Positions 28,427-36,709 are shown, counted from the first letter of the stretch. The stretch: 59,178 nucleotides of DNA from JBBRXJ01 sp038248505 (GCA_038248505.1 JBBRXJ010000006.1:1-59178); one strand, 5' to 3'. The notes: generated by a model not told the origin, from the sequence alone. A program made the numbers and translations.

Positions 28427-28879
28427 CTATATGTATTCAATATTCCACTTCTTCTTCCACGCTGCATAAAACTCCGGCATAGTTAAAATAAGTTCGCCGT
28501 TCTCGTCAATGAATACTTGAGTACTTTGAGCCTTTACGGCTAAGGCATTATCAGACATACGATAAATCTTGTATTCAAAAATAATTTTTGCTGCCGACGA
28601 ATTAATATATCGTGTTTCTATTCGTAATTTTTCTTCATAGCGGACGTTTCGCTTATAATCAATATAAAGCTTAACAATAGGGGTCATTATGCTATGTTTA
28701 TAAACATCAAAATAACCTAATCCAAATTGCAAACCAAAAGCTTCACGACCATCTTCAATATACTTCACATAATTTCCATGCCACACTACCGCCATTGAAT
28801 CTACTTCACTAAACCGAACCTTCGATTCTGTAATACACACTAATTCAGTTATTCTCTCGAATTGTCTATTTTGTTTCAT
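28427..28879 (-). CDS. 4-hydroxybenzoyl-CoA-type hotdog thioesterase (ApeK-like)
   Basis: 150 residues from the ATG at 28879 (a TTG one codon upstream is possible). The 4HBT signature is RFSEVDSMAVVWHGNYVKYIEDGREAFG, with Asp at the catalytic position, then YKRNVRYEEKLRIET. These enzymes release acyl chains from CoA or ACP. APE loci carry a thioesterase of this type, probably for editing or for off-loading the polyene. It overlaps the hotdog dehydratase gene by 14 bases. Confidence 0.82.
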   Translation of the reverse strand: MKQNRQFERITELVCITESKVRFSEVDSMAVVWHGNYVKYIEDGREAFGLQFGLGYFDVYKHSIMTPIVKLYIDYKRNVRYEEKLRIETRYINSSAAKIIFEYKIYRMSDNALAVKAQSTQVFIDENGELILTMPEFYAAWKKKWNIEYI

Positions 28880-29297
28880 CAATGAATATTTTCATTTCAC
28901 ATGTAGCAATCATTTCTTCACCTTGCCTAATAATTCCTTTTATAATACTTACATTCATTACTTTATTTTGCACCTCAACGCTTGTAATTATTTCTGTATT
29001 TACCCTCGGCAAGCTAAATACCTTTAAATCTTTTATTGCCCCAATATATCCTAAAAGAATAGCTTGATTATTTATCATTGCAACATAACCATTCATTGCT
29101 GCAGCTGTTTGAGCAATATTTTCAATCAAGCCTTCTTCATCTAAAAACCCATTATTACAAAATATATTTTCTTTTACAATTTTAAAACAAGTCGTAAAAA
29201 TATTTTTGTCAACTTCATGAACAGCTGTAATCATTACCACAGGGGGGCGTTGTGGAATCAAATCTAAAACATCAATATGTTGAGGGTTTAAGTTCAT
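28866..29297 (-). CDS. FabZ/ApeP-like hotdog dehydratase subunit
   Basis: 143 residues. The region LIPQRPPVVMITAV followed by GFLDEEGLIENIAQTAAAMNG matches the ApeP/FabZ-like hotdog pattern. Glu59 (in LIENIAQT) aligns with the FabZ catalytic Glu, but the GHFP His motif is missing: that stretch reads FCNNGFLDEEG, and the LIPH His of relatives is Gln16. Alone it should be a poor dehydratase. It may combine with the His34-bearing hotdog of the fusion protein at 20790-22409. It shares one base with the methyltransferase gene upstream. Confidence 0.75.
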   Translation of the reverse strand: MNLNPQHIDVLDLIPQRPPVVMITAVHEVDKNIFTTCFKIVKENIFCNNGFLDEEGLIENIAQTAAAMNGYVAMINNQAILLGYIGAIKDLKVFSLPRVNTEIITSVEVQNKVMNVSIIKGIIRQGEEMIATCEMKIFIDETK

Positions 29298-30364
29298 TAT
29301 TTAATTTTACAAATCAATAATGTGTGACTTACACCAATATCATCAATGGCAGTATCTACAATCATTCCAGCTTTCTCAATTAATTTAAGCATATCATCTG
29401 AATGATACATTTGACTACAACCATTTGCAATATTTGTGAAATATAAAGAAGTTGCATGCAAGCTATATGTTGAAGCTTCAAATTTTTGCTTATCCCAATA
29501 GGTTTCTAAAATATATAATGCAGAATCTTTTGTCATAGCTTCACGCGAGCGACGCAATAATTCCAAAACATCCTCTTGTGAAAAACAATCAAGAAATTGA
29601 CTCATCCAAATTATATCAGAACCTTTAGGAAAAGGCAATGCATGATCAAGCAAATTCATGGGTACACCCTTCACTCTAGCGCTATAACCGTGACTCTCAA
29701 TATTTGAATTGGCCTTCGCTAACTGGCCAGGCAAATCAAGAATCACTACCTCAACATCGGCATCGTATGTTGCACATTTTATAGAAAACTTTCCTGTATT
29801 ACCGCCAACATCCATAATTTTTTTCGGTTTGTTTTTGAAAACAATTGGCATTAACTCAGGAAAAGCATAGTCTGAATAAAAATGATCAAAACCAAACCAA
29901 CTTTTTTGAACCTGTTCAGGTAATTGTGACAAGGCCTCATAAACAGTACTCCATTCACCAAACACTTTTAATCCTGTAGGTTTACCCGTTTTAATAGAGT
30001 CCGTAAGTGTAAACATTCCTTCATAATTTACATCATGAGTAAAATCCATATTTACTCGTGTCATTTCATCTGATAAGATAAACCAGCCTGTTTTAGTAAT
30101 TGAGAATAAATCATTTTCTACCATAACCATTTCAAGGCTTATTCCGGCTTCTAAGAGAACTTTTACGCCATAAACAGAAAGTTTTAATTCCTTAGCAATA
30201 TCTGCTATAGTTATTCCTTTACGACTTTTCTTTATTAATTCTAAGATTCCAAGGTCGCGCAATGATTTTGCTGCTTGAAACATAATTGGCGCAAAAGCTA
30301 TTTTCTGCGCGTCATACTTAGCCTGTAAGGCTGTTTTTTTGTCTGATCCGTAATATAAACTCAT
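29297..30364 (-). CDS. SAM-dependent O-methyltransferase with winged-helix dimerisation domain
   Basis: 355 residues from the ATG at 30364, which overlaps the upstream stop as ATGA; the longer TTG start is less likely. Residues about 10-100 form a winged-helix domain (GITIADIAKELKLSVYGVKVLLEAG). The SAM site is IMDVGGNTGKFS (about 187-198) with ILDLPGQL, as in the O-methyltransferase family 2. In APE pigments the aryl ring is often O- or C-methylated, so ring methylation is the likely job. Confidence 0.82.
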   Translation of the reverse strand: MSLYYGSDKKTALQAKYDAQKIAFAPIMFQAAKSLRDLGILELIKKSRKGITIADIAKELKLSVYGVKVLLEAGISLEMVMVENDLFSITKTGWFILSDEMTRVNMDFTHDVNYEGMFTLTDSIKTGKPTGLKVFGEWSTVYEALSQLPEQVQKSWFGFDHFYSDYAFPELMPIVFKNKPKKIMDVGGNTGKFSIKCATYDADVEVVILDLPGQLAKANSNIESHGYSARVKGVPMNLLDHALPFPKGSDIIWMSQFLDCFSQEDVLELLRRSREAMTKDSALYILETYWDKQKFEASTYSLHATSLYFTNIANGCSQMYHSDDMLKLIEKAGMIVDTAIDDIGVSHTLLICKIK

Positions 30365-31263
30365 GATTTTATTTTTTCTTCCTCCCAAAATGGATAATAA
30401 TTAAACCATTGTGTAGGATATTTTTTAACAATTACTTCTGTTGCTTTAACATATTCCTCAACCATTACCGTAATTAGCTGCTTACGTGTTTTTAAATTCG
30501 CTGGATATGGATAAACTTTAGCGGGTGTTGCAAAAAAATGATAATGATTTAATCGTTCCTTTAAGGTATACACGAATGAAACTGGAACCTGATGTTTTGC
30601 TGCAAGATATACTGGTCCTGTTGGAAACTGTGCTTGATGATTCATAAAATTTAAGAACAATGTACTAGTGCCCGGAAGAAAACGGTCGCCATGCATAACC
30701 ACAATCTCTTTGTTTTCAAATGCCTCTGCCAATTTAAATAAATGGGTGAAATCGTCTTTTATAGGTATTACGTTTAAATTCTTTTTTATCAGTACATCAT
30801 CAAGAATTGCTTTTATTTGTTCGTGTTCGGCTTCGTACATCACAAGATTTATTCGGGTATCAATTCTCTCTAGCAATTGACCAGCTACTTCCCAATTGCC
30901 CATATGTGCACCAACCAAAAGTCCTCCTCGCCCACCACTTACAATCTGTCGCAGATTCTCTTCCCCATCAAAATCAAAGGTAAAACACTTCGCTACTCCT
31001 GATAATAAAGCAATCTTGTCAATCAGAATTTCACCTAATAAGCAATAATTTTTATAAATTGAAAGATATGTTTTTAATTGACCATATCCGTGAATCTTTC
31101 TAAAGTAAAAAATTAGAGATGTTTTATTTGAAAAAAAGAAAAAATAGACTGCCACAAATTTCAAGAAGAAATAGGCTATTCGGATATGAGTATACTTAAT
31201 TAGAAAAATAAATATTTTATATCCTAAAGCACCTCCTCGCGATTTACCCGTCCATTCTGACAT
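30361..31263 (-). CDS. LpxL/HtrB-type lipid acyltransferase
   Basis: 300 residues. One N-terminal membrane segment (about 16-50) precedes the LpxL-type domain. The catalytic motif is AHMGNWE (His about 119, Glu five residues later), with GDRFLPGTSTLFLNFM and PTGPVYLAAKHQVPVSFVY following. Transfers an acyl group from ACP to a lipid or sugar acceptor at the inner membrane. It is the first of three acyltransferase domains in this operon. Located between ACP (11-base gap) and the methyltransferase (4-base overlap). Confidence 0.82.
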   Translation of the reverse strand: MSEWTGKSRGGALGYKIFIFLIKYTHIRIAYFFLKFVAVYFFFFSNKTSLIFYFRKIHGYGQLKTYLSIYKNYCLLGEILIDKIALLSGVAKCFTFDFDGEENLRQIVSGGRGGLLVGAHMGNWEVAGQLLERIDTRINLVMYEAEHEQIKAILDDVLIKKNLNVIPIKDDFTHLFKLAEAFENKEIVVMHGDRFLPGTSTLFLNFMNHQAQFPTGPVYLAAKHQVPVSFVYTLKERLNHYHFFATPAKVYPYPANLKTRKQLITVMVEEYVKATEVIVKKYPTQWFNYYPFWEEEKIKS

Positions 31264-31274
31264 TCAAATTCGCT

Positions 31275-31514
31275 TTATATACGCTCCTGTATATATACAT
31301 ACAAGTCATTAAGTGTGCGTACGTTCATCATATCTTCTCGCTTTACTTTAAAGCCAAAATCTTTTTCGATAATAACCACAATATCAACAAAATCGAGGCT
31401 TTCTATACCTAAGTCATCCATAAGATGCGCTTCTGGCTTAAGAGTATTTTCCTCAATTTCAAACTCGTTAACAAGAAAACTATTTACCTTTTGAATAATT
31501 TCTTCTTTAATCAT
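31275..31514 (-). CDS. Acyl carrier protein 1 of the aryl-polyene operon
   Basis: 79 residues from the ATG at 31514; the longer frame upstream overlaps the ketosynthase gene and is rejected. The phosphopantetheine site is Ser39 in LGIESLDFVDIV, with acidic helices around it as in standard ACPs. Length is normal. It should carry the growing aryl polyene between KS, KR and DH. Its neighbours are a ketosynthase (10-base gap) and an LpxL-type acyltransferase (11-base gap). Confidence 0.9.
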   Translation of the reverse strand: MIKEEIIQKVNSFLVNEFEIEENTLKPEAHLMDDLGIESLDFVDIVVIIEKDFGFKVKREDMMNVRTLNDLYVYIQERI

Positions 31515-31524
31515 AGTACTAAAT

Positions 31525-32748
31525 TTATTTAATAAAACGTGATAAAATAAGTGTAGAATTTGTTCCGCCAAAACCAAAAGAATTAGAAAGAAATGTATTG
31601 ATCTTTGCTTCTTTTGTTTCAGCTATTATATTAAGTTTTGCGGACGCTTCATCAGGATTTTCAAAATTTATATTTGGCGCAATAAATGAATTTTGCATCA
31701 TTAAAATGGAATAGATAACTTCACTTGCACCTCCCATCCACATTTCATGACCAGTCATTGATTTTGTTGAACTAAGAGGAACCTTGCAATCACTAAACAA
31801 ATTTGATAGCGCAATAGCCTCATTCATATCTCCAACGGGTGTTGAGGTTGCATGTGCATTAATATAATCAATATCACTTGGATTCATATTTGCACTTTTC
31901 AAACAACGCAACAATGATCTAGATGGACCCTCAACATTAGGAACTGAAATATGATCTCCATTTGACGAAAAACCATATCCTCTAACTTCAGCCAATATAG
32001 GGGCTCCACGTCTAATCGCGCTTTCTAAACTCTCAACAATCACAGTTGCTCCGCCGCCACTTGGTACTAAACCATCGCGATTACGATCAAAAGGACGTGA
32101 GGCTTTTGTTGGAGCATCTTCGCGTGTTGAAAAAGCACTTAAACCATCAAAACTACCCATTGATTCGGCATTCACTTCCTGACCGCCTCCGCAAATGATC
32201 ATATCTTGTTGACCATGTTGGATAAGAAAATACGCTAAACCAATGGCATGCGAACTACTTGCACATGCTCCGCTTATTGTTAAATTTATTCCTTTCAACT
32301 TCAAAATCACTGATAGATTCATTGAAATAGTAGAATTCATTGACTGAAAAATAGAACCAGAACCAATCATGGTTGTATCTTTACGTTGTCGAACTATATC
32401 AATGGCATCAATAACTGGAATTGATGAACTATCATTACCGTATAATATTCCAACTTCGTTTTTATCTAAAAAATACATGTCTATTTTGGCATTATTTAAT
32501 GCCTCCATAGTTGCTACATATGCATATTCGCCTTGCTCGGCAATACCTATACGCTGTCGTCTGTGCAAAATGCCTTTTAAATTTGGACGCTCAATAATGC
32601 CCGTTAGTGATGAACGAAAACCATATTCTTTACGTCTAGGATCTATACCAATACCTGATTTCCCTTTATATAACGAATCAAGTACCTCATCAAGATTCTT
32701 TCCTATCGTTGAATAAATTCCCATTCCAGTTATTACTACTCTATTCAT
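31525..32748 (-). CDS. Beta-ketoacyl-ACP synthase (first in operon)
   Basis: 407 residues from the ATG at 32748; a TTG four codons upstream is unlikely. Catalytic triad: Cys162 in SGACASSSHAIG, His299 in NAHATSTPVGD, His334 in TGHEMWMGGASEVI. The last motif, with Glu-Met-Trp in place of the usual Leu-Gly, is a subgroup mark I associate with aryl-polyene and flexirubin clusters. Malonyl-ACP-dependent chain extension. It precedes ACP1 by 10 bases and follows the ketoreductase by 31 bases. Confidence 0.86.
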   Translation of the reverse strand: MNRVVITGMGIYSTIGKNLDEVLDSLYKGKSGIGIDPRRKEYGFRSSLTGIIERPNLKGILHRRQRIGIAEQGEYAYVATMEALNNAKIDMYFLDKNEVGILYGNDSSSIPVIDAIDIVRQRKDTTMIGSGSIFQSMNSTISMNLSVILKLKGINLTISGACASSSHAIGLAYFLIQHGQQDMIICGGGQEVNAESMGSFDGLSAFSTREDAPTKASRPFDRNRDGLVPSGGGATVIVESLESAIRRGAPILAEVRGYGFSSNGDHISVPNVEGPSRSLLRCLKSANMNPSDIDYINAHATSTPVGDMNEAIALSNLFSDCKVPLSSTKSMTGHEMWMGGASEVIYSILMMQNSFIAPNINFENPDEASAKLNIIAETKEAKINTFLSNSFGFGGTNSTLILSRFIK

Positions 32749-32779
32749 AAGCAAAATCAAAAACTTTTGATAATTTTAA

Positions 32780-33508
32780 TTAGCTATACATTCCTCCATT
32801 AATTGAGATAACTTCTCCTGTAATATAAGATGCCTTCTCTGATGCAAGAAAACTGACCACTTCAGCAACTTCATGAGGTTCACCAAAACGATTTAGAGGA
32901 ACCAGTTTTTTTAACTCTCCTTCATCTAGTACGTGCGTCATATCTGTTTTAATAAAACCAGGAGCAACTGCATTAACGGTAACTTTCTTCTTACCCACCT
33001 CCATTGCTAAAGCTTTAGTAGCAGCAATAACAGCGCCTTTTGATGCTGAATAATTTACTTGACCTGGTAAGCCCTTTTGACCTGATAAGGACACTACATT
33101 TATTATTCGTCCATTTTTCTTAACTATCATATTCTGCAACAAATTTCGTGTTACATAAAAAAAACTATCTTGATTGGTACTTATCACACTCTTCCAATCG
33201 TCGTCTGACATGAAAACCATTAAGGCATCGCGTTTAATACCCGCATTATTTACGAGTACTTCAATATGTTCTTCCGGATGATTTGCCATCCATTTTGTCA
33301 ATTCAATATCGACCTGTATTGGATCAGCAACATCAAATGGCATAAGTTCTCCTGCACCACCAATTTTAATAATTTCAGCAAGAGTAGCCTCTGCTTCAAT
33401 TTGATTTGATTTAAAATTAATGAGTACAAAATAACCATCGGTAGCTAATTTAATTGATATAGCCCTCCCTATTCCGCGTGATCCTCCTGTTACTAAAGCG
33501 TATTTCAT
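32780..33508 (-). CDS. 3-oxoacyl-ACP reductase (FabG-type ketoreductase, ApeQ-like)
   Basis: 242 residues, classic short-chain dehydrogenase. Cofactor motif TGGSRGIGRAI at 7-17, NNAG at about 87-90, catalytic Ser (VVSLSGQKG) and YSASKG (Tyr-x3-Lys), and the PGFIKTDMT loop. Reduces the beta-keto group in each round of polyene extension. A FabG for primary metabolism would normally sit in a fatty-acid locus; here it lies 5 bases after the ammonia-lyase, which ties it to pigment synthesis. Confidence 0.88.
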   Translation of the reverse strand: MKYALVTGGSRGIGRAISIKLATDGYFVLINFKSNQIEAEATLAEIIKIGGAGELMPFDVADPIQVDIELTKWMANHPEEHIEVLVNNAGIKRDALMVFMSDDDWKSVISTNQDSFFYVTRNLLQNMIVKKNGRIINVVSLSGQKGLPGQVNYSASKGAVIAATKALAMEVGKKKVTVNAVAPGFIKTDMTHVLDEGELKKLVPLNRFGEPHEVAEVVSFLASEKASYITGEVISINGGMYS

Positions 33509-33513
33509 AATGA

Positions 33514-35058
33514 TTAATCGGGTAATTCTAATTTATTCTCAAACAAATACGTAACCATATTCTCAATTTCTTTATACTTAGGGGTATCTTCTACAAAAAC
33601 GGGCACAACAGCACGCAACCGTTTGTAAATGTCTGTGGTAAATATAGATAATTTTTCACTTACCTTCAAATAATCAATGGCCTGCAAAAGTGCTATCATT
33701 TCAATGGCTTGTACCTGATAGGCGTTATCAATAACTCGACGGGTAAGCATTGCAGAATTGGTGCCCATACTTACAATATCTTGATTATCATTATTCGTTG
33801 TTATGCTGTGAACATACATTGAATTTGATAACGTCTGATTCTCAGCAACTGTTGATGTAGCGGTAAACTGAACACCTTGCATTCCTAAATTCAAACCAAG
33901 CTGACCTAAATTCACAAATGGGGGTAATTTTTCATTCAACTTTGAGTTAAACAAAAAGGCAATCTGACGCTCTGAAAGCATTGAAATACGTGTAACAGCC
34001 ATTTTTAACTTGTCCATTTCAAGTGAAACATAATCACCATGAAAGTTACCTCCATGATACACATTTTCAGTAGTTAAATCAATTATTGGATTATCACTAA
34101 CAGAATTAAATTCATTTATTACAACCTCCTCTGCATTTTTTATGGTATCATAGACAGGCCCAAGAATCTGTGGTAAACATCGCAAAGAATAATACTCTTG
34201 TACTTTACGTTTAAATTTCTTCTGCTCTTCGTTGCCATTGTAAAAATGCACTTCACGACGAGTAATTAACTCACTGCTTAACAGTATTTTTCTCAATGTT
34301 TCAGCGATGTATGTTTGACCAGCATGATGTTTAACTTCATTAAGCTCTTTTGAAAAATGATCATCAAACGACTCTACAATCTCGTTTAGCATAGAAGATG
34401 CGGCTATTGACCAATCAAGCAACTGGTGTGACTTCACAACATTTACAAGCCCAATTCCAGTCATTACTGAAGTACCATTTATGAGAGACAAACCTTCACG
34501 CAGTATAACAGTTATTGGTTTTAATCCAAGCTCTTTAAAAACATCGTTTGTTAATCGTAACTGCCCCTTATAACTTACCTGACCTTCACCAATTAAAACA
34601 AGTGCCAAATGCGAAAGTTGAACTAGGTCACCACTTGCTCCAACTCCGCCATGTTCAGGAATAAATGGTAAAACATTATGATTTATTAAATCTTGCAATA
34701 GCTCAACACAAGAGGGATGAATGCCTGACTTACCCTGTGTTATTGATTTCAATCGTGAGAGCATAGCAGCTTTTACATACATATCAGGAATACGTGCTCC
34801 AGCACCAGCAGCATGACTTCGAATCAAATTATATTGAAGATCAACTTGACGATCCTCGTCAACCTTATATTGAGCCATCGGCCCAAAACCAGTATTTATT
34901 CCGTAAATAATTTTACTCTTCGAAAAGGCTACCAAAAAATTATGGCTAGCATTTACTAATTCCAAATCACTTGCGCTAATATCAACATCCTCATTATCAA
35001 TAACTATTGATGCCGCTTCAGATATAGTTATTGCTTTCTTAGAATCAATCTGTATCAC
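33514..35058 (-). CDS. Aromatic amino acid (probably tyrosine) ammonia-lyase
   Basis: 514 residues, first gene of the operon, GTG start at 35058. The MIO-forming triad Ala141-Ser142-Gly143 is in HGGVGASGDLVQLSH, and Tyr52 in IIYGINTGFGP is the conserved catalytic Tyr. The block YNLIRSHAAG has Ser81-His82 in the selectivity position. From memory, the characterised Flavobacterium johnsoniae tyrosine ammonia-lyase has very similar blocks, including IRSH and a shared REGL-INGTSVMTGIG region, so I favour tyrosine to 4-coumarate over histidine degradation. No hut genes are nearby. The product is the expected aryl starter of the polyene. Confidence 0.85.
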   Translation of the reverse strand: MIQIDSKKAITISEAASIVIDNEDVDISASDLELVNASHNFLVAFSKSKIIYGINTGFGPMAQYKVDEDRQVDLQYNLIRSHAAGAGARIPDMYVKAAMLSRLKSITQGKSGIHPSCVELLQDLINHNVLPFIPEHGGVGASGDLVQLSHLALVLIGEGQVSYKGQLRLTNDVFKELGLKPITVILREGLSLINGTSVMTGIGLVNVVKSHQLLDWSIAASSMLNEIVESFDDHFSKELNEVKHHAGQTYIAETLRKILLSSELITRREVHFYNGNEEQKKFKRKVQEYYSLRCLPQILGPVYDTIKNAEEVVINEFNSVSDNPIIDLTTENVYHGGNFHGDYVSLEMDKLKMAVTRISMLSERQIAFLFNSKLNEKLPPFVNLGQLGLNLGMQGVQFTATSTVAENQTLSNSMYVHSITTNNDNQDIVSMGTNSAMLTRRVIDNAYQVQAIEMIALLQAIDYLKVSEKLSIFTTDIYKRLRAVVPVFVEDTPKYKEIENMVTYLFENKLELPD

Positions 35059-35138
35059 TTGCTAAATAAATTTTCTTATAACTAATAAACTAAAAACCTG
35101 ATTTTGTGGTACATATAGTATCAGATCGTATTTTACCG

Positions 35139-35168
35139 CAAAAATATAGGAAAAAACGTGATTAACAA
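35139..35168 (-). promoter_or_regulatory. Promoter of the aryl-polyene operon
   Basis: On the minus strand TTG (35166-35168) is followed after exactly 19 bases by TATTTTTG (35139-35146), which fits the Bacteroidota -33/-7 pattern TTG-N19-TAnnTTTG. The start would be at about 35133, leaving a leader of about 75 bases before the lyase GTG. No other comparable promoter was noticed inside the operon. Confidence 0.7.
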
Positions 35169-35680
35169 TAGGAAAAACAGAATATCCTTGCATATTGTTA
35201 ATATTGCTTAATTTTATTCTTTGGGCTATATATGACTAATTACATGATATATATCTTAAATGAATTTAAGATATATAATTATCAAGAATATTTACTTTAG
35301 CTTATCAATTTATAATATTAAAGAATACATATTTATACTGATAAATAGAGCTATCTTTATATCTTTGATTTTTTCAATATCAAAATTGCGCACAAAAAAA
35401 GTGTTTAAAAAAATTAATAGCAAAGTTTTGATAATGATTTTATACACATAGAAATTTATCATTTTTTGTTTTTAGAAGGGAAATGAATAAGAAATGTCAT
35501 AACATCTTCCAGTTCGAAACAATATACTGATATTCATATTTTAGTTTTTGATTAAAAAGAATGTTAAATAATTATGCTGAATCAAGAAATCCATTATTTA
35601 CAGTAAGGGTAGTATTATAATAGTAGTTTATTCTAAAAGTATTGATTTAATAATTAACATTCATTTCTAAAAATAATATT
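35169..35680. other. Very AT-rich intergenic region between the pigment operon and the small plus-strand genes
   Basis: Apart from the palindrome at 35249-35276 nothing was recognised. An open frame of 63 codons at 35260-35451 has a low-complexity Ile/Lys/Phe composition expected from AT-rich noncoding DNA. The two transcription units diverge here, so regulatory DNA for both is expected. Confidence 0.5.
35249..35276. promoter_or_regulatory. Perfect 13-bp palindrome upstream of the aryl-polyene promoter
   Basis: ATATATCTTAAAT (35249-35261) and ATTTAAGATATAT (35264-35276) are perfect inverted copies separated by GA. The site is 81 bases upstream of the -33 element. It could be an operator for a dimeric regulator, or simply reflect the extreme AT content of this intergenic stretch. 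Confidence 0.4.
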
Positions 35681-35860
35681 ATGGATAATTTACTGATTTA
35701 CTTTGGTATTGCTGGATATGCAATAATTCTAATAACATTTCTAACCGGAATAAAAGTTATAAAAGCTAAACACATTGTACATAAAACAACTGCCATAATT
35801 GGAGTAATAGTTGCTTCCGTACATGCAATTGCAATGTTTTATTTTAACTATTTACAATAA
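35681..35860 (+). CDS. Small two-helix membrane protein with conserved-looking histidines
   Basis: 59 residues, from ATG at 35681 to TAA at 35860. Two hydrophobic helices (about 3-24 and 36-56) flank a basic loop. His31, His34 and His49 sit in KAKHIVHKTTAIIGVIVASVHA, a pattern reminiscent of a fragment of haem-binding cytochrome b561 or ferric-reductase-like membrane domains. It lies 48 bases upstream of the superoxide-reductase-like gene on the same strand and may be cotranscribed with it. The family is not identified. Confidence 0.6.
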   Translation: MDNLLIYFGIAGYAIILITFLTGIKVIKAKHIVHKTTAIIGVIVASVHAIAMFYFNYLQ

Positions 35861-35908
35861 ACAAATTAGTCTTAAATATTTTTATTACTCACCTAAATTC
35901 AAATAATT

Positions 35909-36253
35909 ATGAAATCAAAAAGCATCATTTTATTTTTATCATTAGTGTTTATACAGCTTTCTGTATTTGCCCATCCGCCAAAAAAAGTGGAATTAAAATA
36001 CGATAAAAACACAAACTCATTACTAGTTACAGTAACACATGGGGTGGCCGATGTAAAAACGCATTACATTAATATAATTGAAGTTTCTGTCGATAATGTT
36101 TCCGTAAAAAAATCTGAACCCACAGAACAAACATCAACTGCAACGGAGATTACAACAATTGTTTTACCCGAACTAAAATCGGGAAGTGTTATTACAGTAA
36201 AAGCAACATGCAATAAATTTGGATCAAAATCAACTACTCTAAAAGTGGAATAA
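35909..36253 (+). CDS. Secreted desulfoferrodoxin/superoxide-reductase-like domain protein
   Basis: 114 residues: signal peptide 1-21, then a beta-rich domain starting at HPPKKVELKYD. The order of potential metal ligands follows the iron site of superoxide reductases (neelaredoxin/desulfoferrodoxin centre II): His22, His44 (VTHGV), His52 (THYINIIEV, cf. HYIxWIEL) and Cys101 (ATCNKFG, cf. CNxHG). The fourth His of the usual four His plus one Cys set is Phe104 here. It could be an exported iron protein with altered activity or one that has lost the metal. Terminated at 36271-36304. Identification is by motif only. Confidence 0.6.
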   Translation: MKSKSIILFLSLVFIQLSVFAHPPKKVELKYDKNTNSLLVTVTHGVADVKTHYINIIEVSVDNVSVKKSEPTEQTSTATEITTIVLPELKSGSVITVKATCNKFGSKSTTLKVE

Positions 36254-36270
36254 AGATTTAGGAATAAAAT

Positions 36271-36304
36271 AAAAAAGGCTGACAAAATTGTCAGCCTTTT
36301 TTAT
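36271..36304. terminator. Bidirectional rho-independent terminator
   Basis: GGCTGACA (36277-36284) pairs with TGTCAGCC (36289-36296), with an A run on the left and a T run on the right. It serves the plus-strand gene ending at 36253 and the minus-strand ACP gene ending at 36326. Confidence 0.85.
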
Positions 36305-36325
36305 TTTATAAGAAATATTAATAAA

Positions 36326-36580
36326 CTATTTTTTATGTTCCGTTATAAACTGAGCAATTGAATCTATTGAAGAGAATACTCGTTTTCCGTCATTCGGATC
36401 CGTTATTTTAATTCCATACTCCTTCTCAAGAAGCACAATCAATTCAAGTGCATCAATTGAATCTAATCCGAGTCCGTCGCCAAACAATGGTTCAGATGAA
36501 ATTATATCTTTGGGTTTTATATCTTCTAGATTTAACAATTCAATAATTTGAACTTTTAATTTTTCCGTTAATTCTGTCAT
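36326..36580 (-). CDS. Acyl carrier protein 2
   Basis: 84 residues. Phosphopantetheine attachment is Ser41 in GLGLDSIDALELIVLLEKEYG, the canonical DSx motif; ACP1 has ESL instead. APE loci normally carry two ACPs, so this is probably the second. It has its own promoter (36623-36652) and a terminator right behind it, so it can be expressed independently of the 27-kb operon. Confidence 0.88.
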   Translation of the reverse strand: MTELTEKLKVQIIELLNLEDIKPKDIISSEPLFGDGLGLDSIDALELIVLLEKEYGIKITDPNDGKRVFSSIDSIAQFITEHKK

Positions 36581-36622
36581 ACCCGAAATTTATTTTTTTA
36601 AACTACTATTTTATTTATGCAA

Positions 36623-36652
36623 CAAACATAACAATATAATTTTACTATACAA
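36623..36652 (-). promoter_or_regulatory. Promoter of the ACP2 gene
   Basis: Minus strand: TTG (36650-36652), 19 bases, TATGTTTG (36623-36630). This matches the Bacteroidota consensus in both elements and the spacing. The ATG is at 36580, giving a leader of about 36 bases. Confidence 0.75.
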
Positions 36653-36709
36653 GAAATATTTTTTTATTTCTGTTTTAATTTATAGCATATACATCTAATC
36701 TAAACCACA

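Noticed and set aside
32369..32716. 115-codon plus-strand frame inside a ketosynthase gene
   Set aside because: Antisense shadow of an intact, conserved KS.
33514..35058. Histidine ammonia-lyase of the hut pathway
   Set aside because: No other hut gene is present, it leads an aryl-polyene operon, and its blocks resemble a known tyrosine lyase.
7625..35058. Full flexirubin (aryl polyene-dialkylresorcinol) cluster
   Set aside because: No DarA- or DarB-like protein is present in the window; all ketosynthases here are FabF/CLF-type.
35260..35451. 63-codon plus-strand open frame in the intergenic region upstream of the pigment operon
   Set aside because: Its composition is low-complexity Ile/Lys/Phe as expected from extremely AT-rich DNA, it overlaps the palindrome, and no family or ribosome site supports it.
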